From: Acidimicrobiia bacterium
Lineage (GTDB): Bacteria > Actinomycetota > Acidimicrobiia > Acidimicrobiales > Aldehydirespiratoraceae
Assembly: GCA_022824605.1 (NCBI GenBank)
Contig: JAJDZO010000312.1
Span: 1 to 9,325 of the forward strand
DNA length: 9,325 nucleotides
Reading direction: 5' to 3'
The translations under genes were made by a program, and so were the position numbers. Each line of letters starts with the position of its first letter. The first letter of the stretch is position 1. This document shows positions 1 through 6,825 of this stretch, one piece after another. Under the pieces are notes generated by a model. The model saw only the letters and a list, made by a program, of their open reading frames with translations, had not been told where the DNA came from and made no database searches.

Positions 1-963
1 GGCCCGGCCCCGCACCGCCGCGGCGGTGGTGAGGGTGAACGGCGCCGCGCCCAGCGGTGTGGGGTCCACGCCCAGCACCAGGTGGTGCATGATCGGGTTG
101 CCCACCACCACCAGGTCGTGAACGGCGCGCCGGTCGACTCCGGCCTGCTCGCACAGTTCTCCCACCAGTTCGTCGATGGCGCGGCGCGCCGCCGCGGTGA
201 GGGCGGCCTCGCCGCCGGGGTTCATCATCACGTACGACACCCGGCTCATGAGGTCCTCACCGAAGCGGATCTGGGGGTTCATTCGGCCCGAGGCGGCAGC
301 CACCTCGCCTGAGGAGAGTTCGAGGAGGTAGCCGGCGATGGTGGTCGATCCCACATCGACGGCCACCCCCCAGGCCTCGTCGGAGTAGCCGGAACGCACG
401 TCGAGGACGGTGCGGCGATCATGCACGACCACAGTGACCGCACGGTCGCCGGCTGCGATCGCCGGCGACAGCCCGGCCAGCACCGGCACCGGGAACTCCA
501 CATCGGTCAACCCCCAGTCGGTCGCAAGCGCTTCGGCCACCAAGTCGAGCTCGGCGGCCTCGAAACCCAACACGACCTCGGGAAGCTCCACGTAGTGCAG
601 CGTCACGATCGGATGGATGACCACCTCGGTGAGGTCGATGGCTTTGCGCACCACCGGCCGGTGGACCTGGCTGTCGGCGGGAACGTCAACCACCGCGTCG
701 GCCAGCACCACGGCCTGGCAGCCCAGGCGGCGGCCCTCGACGAGGGGTCGGCGTCCCCGGTAGCGCAGCTCGGTGGGTCCGGGATCCGACAGGACGCCGG
801 CTTCGGTGGCGGAGACCTGGCAGCGGCCGCACAAGCCTCGACCGCCACACACCGAGTCGAGGTCCACCCCGCCGGCTCGGGCCGCGTCGAGCACGGTGGC
901 CCCGGCCGCCACCGAGGCGCGGATCCCCGAGGGGTTGAACCTCACGCTGTGAATGTCGTGCAT
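1..963 (-). CDS. Corrinoid activation protein, [2Fe-2S] plus ASKHA domain (RACo/RamA-like, DUF4445), 3' end missing
   Basis: ATP-dependent reductive activator of corrinoid proteins: it restores inactive Co(II) to Co(I) so methyl transfer can restart. The visible 321 residues begin with a plant-type ferredoxin domain whose cluster ligands read C39-x5-C45-x2-C48 with a fourth cysteine at C82 (LGCQ). A linker follows to about residue 195, then an ASKHA-type nucleotide-binding fold starting near VAVDVGSTTIAGY (200-212), with MNPQIRFGEDLMSR (228-241) and VVGNPIMHH (287-294) as further family motifs. An N-terminal 2Fe-2S domain is the arrangement of acetogen RACo rather than methanogen RamA, whose Fe-S domain is C-terminal. 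RACo is about 600 residues, so roughly half is beyond the left edge. The ATG at 963 is the first possible start, because an in-frame TAG lies shortly upstream. The Shine-Dalgarno is weak. It is last in the visible operon, 39 nt after the methyltransferase gene. Confidence 0.9.
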   Translation of the reverse strand, partial: MHDIHSVRFNPSGIRASVAAGATVLDAARAGGVDLDSVCGGRGLCGRCQVSATEAGVLSDPGPTELRYRGRRPLVEGRRLGCQAVVLADAVVDVPADSQVHRPVVRKAIDLTEVVIHPIVTLHYVELPEVVLGFEAAELDLVAEALATDWGLTDVEFPVPVLAGLSPAIAAGDRAVTVVVHDRRTVLDVRSGYSDEAWGVAVDVGSTTIAGYLLELSSGEVAAASGRMNPQIRFGEDLMSRVSYVMMNPGGEAALTAAARRAIDELVGELCEQAGVDRRAVHDLVVVGNPIMHHLVLGVDPTPLGAAPFTLTTAAAVRGRA

Positions 964-1002
964 GTCAGCCTGATCCGCTACGAGGGGCCGCTACGCACGC
1001 TC

Positions 1003-1893
1003 TCAGGCGCTTCGGCGACGACCGCCCCGGCGCCTCATGCCCACCGCGTCGGGGTCGCGGTGCTCCGCGATCCACATGGCGCAGTCCCGGTCGTTGCCGG
1101 ACAGGACGTCGGCGGCCATCACCGCGTTCTTCACCTCGGGGTGCATCGGATTCATGATCGCGGAGGTGAGCCCGGCCCCTATGGCCATCGACAGGAACGT
1201 TCCGGTGATCATGTGGCGTGCCGGCAGGCCGAAGCTCACGTTGCTGGCCCCGCAGGTGGTGTTGACCCCCAACTCGGTGCGCAGCCGGCGCACGAGCTGG
1301 AACACCTGCCGTCCGGCTGTGCCCATGGCCCCGATCGGCATCACCAGCGGATCGACCACCACGTCGCAGGCGGGGATCCCGTGATCGGCGGCCCGGTTGA
1401 CGATCTTGCGGGCCACCTCGAAGCGGACGTCGGGATCCTCGCTGATTCCGGTCTCGTCGTTGGAGATGGCCACCACCGCGGCGCCGTGGCGGGCCACCAG
1501 GGGCAGCACCCGCTCGAGCACCTCCTCCTCTCCGGTGACGGAGTTGATGAGGGGCTTGCCCTCGTACACCGCGATGCCGGCCTCGAGGGCTTCGATGATC
1601 GAGGAGTCGATGGACAGGGGCACATCGGTCACGCTCTGCACGAGCTTGACGGCTCTGGCCAGCAGGGCCGGCTCGTCGGCGAGCGGGATGCCCGCGTTGA
1701 CGTCGAGCATCTGTGCCCCGGCGGTGGTCTGGGCCAGTGCGTCGGCCTCGACCCGGCTGAAGTCGCCGTCGCGCATCTCGGCGGCCAGCAGTCGCCGCCC
1801 GGTGGGGTTGATGCGCTCTCCGATCATCACGAACGGCCGGTCGAATCCGATGACCACCTCCTTGGTGGCTGAACTCACCACGGTGTCGGTCAC
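1003..1893 (-). CDS. Methyltetrahydrofolate:corrinoid methyltransferase (pterin-binding, AcsE/MtgA/MtrH-like)
   Basis: Cytoplasmic TIM-barrel enzyme of the pterin-binding (dihydropteroate synthase-like) superfamily that moves a methyl group between a corrinoid protein and tetrahydrofolate. In this operon the likely direction is methyl-corrinoid to H4folate, which is inferred from the neighbours. The 296 residues match the family length. Visible motifs are GERINPTGR (25-33), LDVNAG (63-68), SIDSS (94-98), INS (116-118), DPLVMP (181-186) and SNVSFGLP (217-224). The Asn in SNVS aligns with the pterin-contacting Asn of acetogen MeTr, and D64 and D181 align with its pterin-binding Asp residues. 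The C-terminus is a short Arg-rich tail (RRRGGRRRSA). The start is GTG at 1893, sharing GTGA with the stop of the gene before it, with GGGAAG upstream as ribosome binding site. MetH-type methionine synthase is excluded because there is no homocysteine, B12 or SAM domain. Confidence 0.9.
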   Translation of the reverse strand: MTDTVVSSATKEVVIGFDRPFVMIGERINPTGRRLLAAEMRDGDFSRVEADALAQTTAGAQMLDVNAGIPLADEPALLARAVKLVQSVTDVPLSIDSSIIEALEAGIAVYEGKPLINSVTGEEEVLERVLPLVARHGAAVVAISNDETGISEDPDVRFEVARKIVNRAADHGIPACDVVVDPLVMPIGAMGTAGRQVFQLVRRLRTELGVNTTCGASNVSFGLPARHMITGTFLSMAIGAGLTSAIMNPMHPEVKNAVMAADVLSGNDRDCAMWIAEHRDPDAVGMRRRGGRRRSA

Positions 1894-2297
1894 TGCGGGC
1901 TTCCCTGGACATCGTGGGCGTGCTCGGGCGCGCCCTTGTCCCGCCTGTCACTGTCGGGGTCCCAGCCGCCGGTTCGGACGAACTCGTCGAGGCGTTCGCG
2001 CGGGAAGGCCTCCTCCAGGTCGGCTGCGGCTGCCATCGCGGCAGCCTCGGGATCGTGGGCGCCTGCGGGGATGGTGGTCCGGCGCCATTCGCCGACGTAC
2101 TCGGAGGCCTGGGTCTTGCCCGCGACCATGGCCGCCCGGTCGATGGCTCGTTGGAAGCGACGGGGGAGGATGCGCTGCACCCGGTCGGTGCCGGAGCCGC
2201 CGTTGACCTGCGCCGGTATGTCGCGCCAGCTGATCAGCACCAGGCGGTTGGCGTCGCCGCGCCGTCGGCGCCCGCCTCGGCCTGCCGGAGGGCTCAC
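1890..2297 (-). CDS. Small 'virulence factor'-family protein (PF13769-like), function unknown
   Basis: A 135-residue soluble protein. Residues 18-33 around LVLISWRDIPAQV, the segment RRFQRAIDRAAM (46-57) and EWRR (70-73) are the hallmarks I associate with the Pfam family named Virulence_fact. That name comes from a staphylococcal protein and says nothing about the role here. No membrane segment, signal peptide or recognised catalytic motif is visible; the C-terminal third is charged and low in hydrophobic residues. The reading frame stays open far upstream as a shadow of the DUF1638 gene. The GTG at 2297 is chosen because it forms GTGA with the DUF1638 stop and has GGAAG just before it. An Arg/Gly-rich stretch (about residues 7-15) then precedes the conserved core, so a later start is possible, although no ATG is available there. 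Its position between two methyl-transfer genes, coupled at both ends, suggests an accessory role in the same pathway (inference). Confidence 0.75.
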   Translation of the reverse strand: MSPPAGRGGRRRRGDANRLVLISWRDIPAQVNGGSGTDRVQRILPRRFQRAIDRAAMVAGKTQASEYVGEWRRTTIPAGAHDPEAAAMAAAADLEEAFPRERLDEFVRTGGWDPDSDRRDKGAPEHAHDVQGSPQ

Positions 2298-2926
2298 GCC
2301 GCTTCCAGGGAGGTCGATCCCGCCAACTCGAAGATCCGGTGCTCGAGCTCGCCTGTGCCGGTGAGGATCCGTTCGCAGCGAAGGCCGAGACGGGCCGCGG
2401 CCTGCTCTGCCGCTCGGGCCAGCCGGTCGTCGTCGCTTTGGGCCAGGTGCACCACCCGGGTGTAGTTGCCGAAGTACATCTCCAACAGTTCTGGATGCCG
2501 GGCGATGCCCAGACCCTGCATCATCAACCGGTCGAAGTGCCGCACCAGGTAGTCGGTGAGGTAGAAGGTGCCGGGTTCGGCCTCCTGCAGCCCGGCGAAG
2601 GTGTCCGCACCGGCGTAGAGCTCGTAGCAGTGGGCGCCGGGCAGCCGCTCGACACCCTCTTCGGAGCACACCCGGTCGAGCAGTCCGCCGGTGCCGCAGT
2701 CCATGTATCCCACGATGATCGTGCTGTAAGTGCCTCGATCCTTGGCGGCCTGCACTCTTCGGCGCACGGCGCCGGGGATCTGCTCGGGGCGGTTGTGCAT
2801 GATCGCGGGCAGGCACTCCACCTCGAGGAGGTGTGGGCCGTTGAGGTCGGCAACCTCGCGCAGCTCGCGAACCAGCGCGCCGCAGCCTATGACCAGAACT
2901 CGCGGACGCTGGGACTCGGCTGTCAT
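2294..2926 (-). CDS. DUF1638 protein, probable accessory factor of corrinoid methyl transfer
   Basis: A 210-residue soluble protein that I recognise as DUF1638. Motifs in order are VIGCGAL (12-18), CLPAIMHNRPE (38-48), VGYMDCGTGG (72-81), LPGAHCYELYAG (95-106), TFYLTDYLVRHFD (120-132) and YFGNY (151-155). Family genes commonly sit next to corrinoid proteins and MttB-type methyltransferases, but no biochemical role is established as far as I know. The conserved Cys, His and Asp in the CGAL, HN, DCG and HCYE motifs (C15, H44, C77, H99, C100) could bind a metal or a cobalamin-related ligand, which is speculation. The start is ATG at 2926, overlapping the stop of the corrinoid protein gene as ATGA, and its own stop is part of the GTGA that starts the next gene. 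It is therefore coupled on both sides. Confidence 0.88.
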   Translation of the reverse strand: MTAESQRPRVLVIGCGALVRELREVADLNGPHLLEVECLPAIMHNRPEQIPGAVRRRVQAAKDRGTYSTIIVGYMDCGTGGLLDRVCSEEGVERLPGAHCYELYAGADTFAGLQEAEPGTFYLTDYLVRHFDRLMMQGLGIARHPELLEMYFGNYTRVVHLAQSDDDRLARAAEQAAARLGLRCERILTGTGELEHRIFELAGSTSLEAA

Positions 2927-3642
2927 CCGGCGGCCCGGCGGGCCGTGATGAGGCTCTTGGCCGTCTCGGCCGCGATGGCGGCGTCGCGGCAGTACGCGTT
3001 GGCCCCGATGGCCGTTCCGAACTCCTCGTTGAGGGGCGCTCCGCCGACGAGGATGATGAAGTTGTCGCGTATGCCCTTCTCTGTGAGGGTGTCGATCACG
3101 ACCTTCATGTAGGGCATGGTGGTGGTGAGCAGGGCCGACATGCCCAGGATGTCGGGCTGGTGCTCGTCGAGAGCAGCCAGGAACTCCTCGGCGTCGGTGT
3201 TGATGCCGAGGTCGAACACCTCGAATCCGGCGCCCTCGAGCATCATCGCCACCAGGTTCTTGCCGATGTCGTGGATGTCGCCCTTCACCGTTCCGATCAC
3301 CACGCTGCCGATGGGTTCGGCGCCCGTCTCGGCCAGCAACGGCCGCAGGATGGCCATGCCCGCCTTCATGGCGTTGGCGGCGAGCAGGACCTCGGGCACG
3401 AACAGGATCCCGTCGCGGAAGTCGATGCCCACGATGCGCATGCCCTCTACGAGAGCGTCGTTGAGCACCCTGTCGGCGGGCCAGCCCCGGCCCAGCAGGA
3501 TGTTGGTGCCTTCCGCGATCTCCTCCGCGAGCCCGTCGTAGAGGTCGTCGTGCATCTGGGCGGTGAGCTCTTCGTCGTCGAGGCTGGCCAGATCGATGTC
3601 GTCGTCGCCCATGTCGGGTCCGGTCGCAGGGGTATCGGTCAT
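2923..3642 (-). CDS. Corrinoid (B12-binding) methyl-carrier protein, MtbC/MtmC/MtgC-like
   Basis: Carrier of the methyl group between a substrate-specific methyltransferase and the pterin methyltransferase encoded two genes downstream. Of 239 residues, about 1-25 are an acidic leader, 28-105 form the four-helix cap domain (B12-binding_2), and 111-235 the Rossmann-like B12 domain. The base-off/His-on signature is GDIHDIGKN (121-129) with H124 as lower cobalt ligand. It is followed by SALLTTTM (169-176) and VGGAPLN (199-205), which contact the nucleotide tail in this family. Length and layout match stand-alone methylamine or glycine-betaine corrinoid proteins; MetH is excluded because no other domains are present. 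The open frame reaches further upstream, but ATG 3642 is chosen because GGAGGG lies 9 nt before it. It is first in the operon, divergent from leuS with 210 bp between them. Confidence 0.93.
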   Translation of the reverse strand: MTDTPATGPDMGDDDIDLASLDDEELTAQMHDDLYDGLAEEIAEGTNILLGRGWPADRVLNDALVEGMRIVGIDFRDGILFVPEVLLAANAMKAGMAILRPLLAETGAEPIGSVVIGTVKGDIHDIGKNLVAMMLEGAGFEVFDLGINTDAEEFLAALDEHQPDILGMSALLTTTMPYMKVVIDTLTEKGIRDNFIILVGGAPLNEEFGTAIGANAYCRDAAIAAETAKSLITARRAAG

Positions 3643-3651
3643 CCGGCTAAG

Positions 3652-3657
3652 CCCTCC
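3652..3657 (-). promoter_or_regulatory. Strong Shine-Dalgarno site of the corrinoid protein gene
   Basis: On the minus strand GGAGGG stands 9 nt before the ATG at 3642. It is the best ribosome binding site in the window and decides the start against a longer open frame reaching 3768. The following genes of the operon mostly depend on 4-nt stop/start overlaps. Confidence 0.8.
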
Positions 3658-3710
3658 GCATGTCGGTTCGGGGTCCAGTTCTACGGATTGCGGCCACGCG
3701 CCGGTTCCGC

Positions 3711-3753
3711 ACTGTGGACCAGTCCCACGATACGGAACGGACTGTACCACAGT
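3711..3753. promoter_or_regulatory. Paired dyad sites, candidate operators of the corrinoid operon
   Basis: Two similar dyads: ACTGTGGACCAGT at 3711-3723 and ACTGTACCACAGT at 3741-3753. Both fit ACTGT-N3-(A/C)CAGT, and their centres are exactly 30 bp apart, close to three helical turns. The second is a perfect 6-bp inverted repeat when flanks are included (GACTGT/ACAGTC, 3740-3754). Read together, 3711-3725 and 3739-3753 also form a 15-bp inverted repeat with 2 mismatches. They lie about 75 and 105 bp upstream of the corrinoid gene ATG and 106-136 bp upstream of leuS. The arrangement suggests two dimers of one regulator bound side by side. No regulator gene is in the window. No T-tract follows, so a terminator is unlikely. 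Confidence 0.5.
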
Positions 3754-3758
3754 CGGGT

Positions 3759-3821
3759 CTGGCTTCACGCAACTCGGACACGCCTGCGTTGCACCTGGCT
3801 TCGCGGGAGTCGGGCACGCCT
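3759..3821. repeat. Imperfect 27-bp direct repeat, 36-bp period, upstream of leuS
   Basis: The 27 bases at 3759-3785 recur at 3795-3821 with 22 of 27 identical. Each copy starts with CTGGCTTC and ends with CACGCCT. The copies lie between the paired dyads and the leuS start. The function is unknown; a local duplication or a second set of protein sites are both possible. Confidence 0.6.
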
Positions 3822-3838
3822 ACCGCGTCAGTCGACCG

Positions 3839-3844
3839 TAGCCT
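3839..3844 (+). promoter_or_regulatory. Possible -10 element for a leaderless leuS transcript
   Basis: TAGCCT fits the actinobacterial -10 pattern TAnnnT, and its last base is 8 nt before the leuS ATG at 3853. Transcription would then begin at or next to the start codon. No Shine-Dalgarno precedes leuS, which agrees with a leaderless message. No clear -35 element is visible. The motif is short and could be chance. Confidence 0.3.
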
Positions 3845-3852
3845 TGGCGTCC

Positions 3853-6687
3853 ATGTCTGCCCGGCTCGAGGCCGATACGCCCCCGCACCGTTACACCGCC
3901 GACCTTGCGGCCCACATCGAGAGTCGCTGGCAGGCCCGCTGGGACGCCGACGGCCGCTACGAGACGCCCGACCCAGCCGGGTCCGGGTCGCCGGAGCACT
4001 CCTCGGCCGGACCGAAGCTGTTCGTGATGGACATGTTCCCGTACCCGTCGGGGTCGGGTCTGCATGTGGGTCATCCGCTGGGCTACATCGCGACCGACGT
4101 GTACGTCCGCTTCAAGCGGATGTGCGGATTCAACGTGCTGTACACGATGGGTTTCGACGCGTTCGGGCTGCCCGCGGAGGAGCATGCCCGCCAGACCGGC
4201 CAGCACCCCCGGATCAACACCGAGGCCAACATCGACAACATGCGCCGCCAACTCGCCCGGCTCGGCCTGGGCCACGACAAGCGGCGCAGCATCGCCACCA
4301 CCGACGTCGACTACTACCGCTGGACTCAGTGGATTTTCCTGCAGATCTTCAACTCGTGGTTCGATCCCGACGCGGGCCGGGCCCGACCTGTCTCGGAGCT
4401 GATCGACGAGTACGAGTCGGGTCGCAGACAGCCGCCCGGAGGCCGCCGGTGGGAGGATCTCGGCGAGCGGGCGCGGCGCGAGCTGGTCGACTCCCAGCGC
4501 CTGGCTTACGTGGCTGACGCTCCGGTGAACTGGTGCCCGGCGTTGGGCACGGTGCTGGCCAACGAGGAGGTCACCAACGAGGGTCGCTCCGAGCGGGGCA
4601 ACCACGAGGTGTTCAAGCGCCCGCTCAAGCAGTGGATGATGCGCATCACCGCCTACGCCGACCGGCTGCTGGAGGATCTCGACCGCCTGGACTGGCCCGA
4701 TTCGGTGAAGACCATGCAGCGCAACTGGATCGGCCGTTCCGAGGGTGCGCTGATCTCGTTCAAGACTGCGACAACGCGGCCTGGTCCGCAGCATGTGATC
4801 GATGTGTTCACCACCCGGCCCGACACGCTGTTCGGCACCACCTACATGGTGTTGGCGCCCGAGCATCCGCGGGTGGACGAGCTCACCGCCGACGCCTGGC
4901 CCGCGGGGACGCCGGGATCCTGGACCGCAGGAGCAGCCACACCCCGAGACGCGGTGGCCGTCTACCGGGCCCGGGCCGCGGAGTTGAGCGACGCCGACCG
5001 CAGCGACTCCAAGACCGGGGTGTACGTGGGCTGCGACGTTCGTGTCCCCTTCAGCGATGCCCCCGTGCCGGTGTTCGTCGCCGACTACGTGCTGATGGGC
5101 TACGGCACCGGCGCGGTGATGGGCGTGCCCGGCGAGGACCAACGTGACCGCGAGTTCGCCGAGGCGTACGGGCTGCCGGTGATCCGCACCGTGCAGCCCC
5201 CGCCCGAGCATCCCGATGAACTGGCCTACACCGGCGACGGTCCCTCGATCAACTCGGCGTTCCTGGACGGGCTCGACATGGCCGCTTCCAAGGCGCTGAT
5301 CCTGGAGAGGCTTCAGGAGGCCGGCACGGGAAGCCCCAAGGTCAACTACAGGCTGCGGGACTGGAACTTCAGCCGTCAGCGGTACTGGGGCGAGCCGATT
5401 CCTATCGTGTTCGACGAGCACGGACCGGTCGCTCTGCCCGAGGACATGCTGCCTCTGGAGCTGCCCGAGCTGACCGACTGGGCGCCACGGGCCCTGGCTC
5501 GGGACTCCGAGCCGGAGCCGCCCCTGGGCCGGGTGACCGACTGGGTCGACGTCGAAGCGGACCTCAGCGGTGGCGACGGGCTGCGCCGTTACCGGCGGGA
5601 ACTGAACACCATGCCCCAGTGGGCCGGGTCGTGCTGGTACTACCTGCGCTATCTGGATCCACGCAACGACGACAGCCTGGTGGATCCCGATGTCGAGCGC
5701 TACTGGATGGCCGACCCTGAGCCCGGTGCGGTGGGCGGGGTGGACCTGTATGTGGGGGGCGTCGAGCACGCTGTGCTGCACCTGCTGTACGCCCGGTTCT
5801 GGCACAAAGTTCTCTACGACCTGGGCCATGTGAGCGGGCTCGAGCCGTTCAAGCGCCTCATCAACCAGGGCTACATCCAGGCGTACGCCTTCAAGGACGC
5901 CAGAGGGGTGTATGTGCCTGCCGACGAGGTGGAGGGCACGCTCCAGGAAGGGTTCACCCATGACGGGCGGCCCGTTGCCCGCGAGCTCGGCAAGATGGGC
6001 AAGTCCCTCAAGAACTCGGTCACCCCCGACGACATGTACGCCTCCTACGGCGCCGACACGCTGCGGATGTATGAGATGTTCATGGGTCCCATCGATCAGG
6101 ACCGACCCTGGGAGACCCGCTCGGTGGTGGGCTCGCAGCGGGTGCTGCAGCGGGTGTGGCGCAACATCGTGGACGAGGAGACCGGGGAACTGCGGGTTGT
6201 CGACGAAGGGCCCGACGACGAGCTGCTGCGGGTTCTGCACCGCACCATCGACGGCGTGAGGTCCGACATGGAGGGGATGCGCTTCAACACCGCCATCGCC
6301 AAGCTCACCGAGTTGAACAACGACCTCACCAAGCGCGCCTCGGGAGCGCCTCGTGAGGTGGCCGACGTCGTGATCCGGATGCTGGCCCCGCTGGTGCCGC
6401 ACTTCGCGGAGGAGCTGTGGCACCGCCTGCACGGATCCGGCGCAGGCTCGGTCACACAGGCCGGGTTCCCCGCCGCCGATCCGGCTCTGCTGGTGGCCGA
6501 CACCGTGGAGGTGCCGGTCCAGGTGAACGGCAAGGTGCGGGGCCGGGTCACGCTCGCGGCCGACGCCGACGCGGAGTTCGCCGTGGCCGCCGCGCTGGCC
6601 GAGCCGAACGTGGCCGCCCATGTGGGTGGACGTGAGTTGCGCAAGCAGCTCTACGTGCCCGGCCGGATGATCACCCTGGTGGTGTGA
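3853..6687 (+). CDS. leuS: Leucyl-tRNA synthetase (LeuRS)
   Basis: Class Ia aminoacyl-tRNA synthetase that charges tRNA-Leu with leucine and edits mischarged products. It has 944 residues, at the upper end for bacterial LeuRS and typical of actinobacterial forms. The HIGH-type motif is in PYPSG...HVGH (64-74), and the KMSKS loop is KMGKS (714-718). The CP1 editing domain carries the threonine-rich TTRPDT (320-325) and the editing aspartate in GEDQRD (427-432). The tRNA-binding helical domain and C-terminal domain follow (VQVNGKVRG near the end). The frame stays open far upstream, but the region before 3853 overlaps the corrinoid gene on the other strand and looks non-coding. ATG 3853 gives the usual short N-terminal lead before HIESRWQARW. 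There is no Shine-Dalgarno, and translation may be leaderless. One oddity is that the residue before the editing Asp is Glu, where His is usual. Confidence 0.97.
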   Translation: MSARLEADTPPHRYTADLAAHIESRWQARWDADGRYETPDPAGSGSPEHSSAGPKLFVMDMFPYPSGSGLHVGHPLGYIATDVYVRFKRMCGFNVLYTMGFDAFGLPAEEHARQTGQHPRINTEANIDNMRRQLARLGLGHDKRRSIATTDVDYYRWTQWIFLQIFNSWFDPDAGRARPVSELIDEYESGRRQPPGGRRWEDLGERARRELVDSQRLAYVADAPVNWCPALGTVLANEEVTNEGRSERGNHEVFKRPLKQWMMRITAYADRLLEDLDRLDWPDSVKTMQRNWIGRSEGALISFKTATTRPGPQHVIDVFTTRPDTLFGTTYMVLAPEHPRVDELTADAWPAGTPGSWTAGAATPRDAVAVYRARAAELSDADRSDSKTGVYVGCDVRVPFSDAPVPVFVADYVLMGYGTGAVMGVPGEDQRDREFAEAYGLPVIRTVQPPPEHPDELAYTGDGPSINSAFLDGLDMAASKALILERLQEAGTGSPKVNYRLRDWNFSRQRYWGEPIPIVFDEHGPVALPEDMLPLELPELTDWAPRALARDSEPEPPLGRVTDWVDVEADLSGGDGLRRYRRELNTMPQWAGSCWYYLRYLDPRNDDSLVDPDVERYWMADPEPGAVGGVDLYVGGVEHAVLHLLYARFWHKVLYDLGHVSGLEPFKRLINQGYIQAYAFKDARGVYVPADEVEGTLQEGFTHDGRPVARELGKMGKSLKNSVTPDDMYASYGADTLRMYEMFMGPIDQDRPWETRSVVGSQRVLQRVWRNIVDEETGELRVVDEGPDDELLRVLHRTIDGVRSDMEGMRFNTAIAKLTELNNDLTKRASGAPREVADVVIRMLAPLVPHFAEELWHRLHGSGAGSVTQAGFPAADPALLVADTVEVPVQVNGKVRGRVTLAADADAEFAVAAALAEPNVAAHVGGRELRKQLYVPGRMITLVV

Positions 6688-6825
6688 GTTACGTCGTCGT
6701 CGTGCCGGCGGCGGACCGCCACGAGTTGAGCCGGTGCCAGCCCCAGCGGATGTCGTGAGCACGCCGAGGCCCGAGCCCGCGCTACGGCACGCCGCGTCCG
6801 GCTGGCGCCCACCCACGCCTGTCGT

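Noticed and set aside
421..1872. 483-residue plus-strand open frame opposite the methyltransferase and activator genes
   Set aside because: Low-complexity His/Gly/Asp-rich translation typical of an antisense shadow; the minus strand holds two recognised protein families there.
3643..3768. N-terminal extension of the corrinoid protein by 42 residues
   Set aside because: The extension has no family similarity and covers the dyads, and a strong GGAGGG stands in front of the ATG at 3642.
3160..3852. Upstream extension of the leuS reading frame by 231 residues
   Set aside because: It runs antisense through the conserved B12 domain of the corrinoid protein and then non-coding DNA; LeuRS similarity begins only after 3853.
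3759..3852. Leucine T-box or attenuator in the leuS leader
   Set aside because: Under 100 nt, with no T-box consensus, no run of Leu codons in a leader peptide and no terminator/antiterminator pair.
6701..6723. GGCGG/CCGCC hairpin with 4-nt loop shortly after leuS as an intrinsic terminator
   Set aside because: Only 5 bp of stem plus a bulged 3-bp extension and no T-tract; such hairpins are expected by chance at this GC content.
3820..6816. 998-residue open frame on the minus strand across leuS
   Set aside because: It is a mirror frame of a high-GC gene. Its translation is rich in His, Arg, Gly and Val with no domain, while the plus strand encodes an unmistakable LeuRS.
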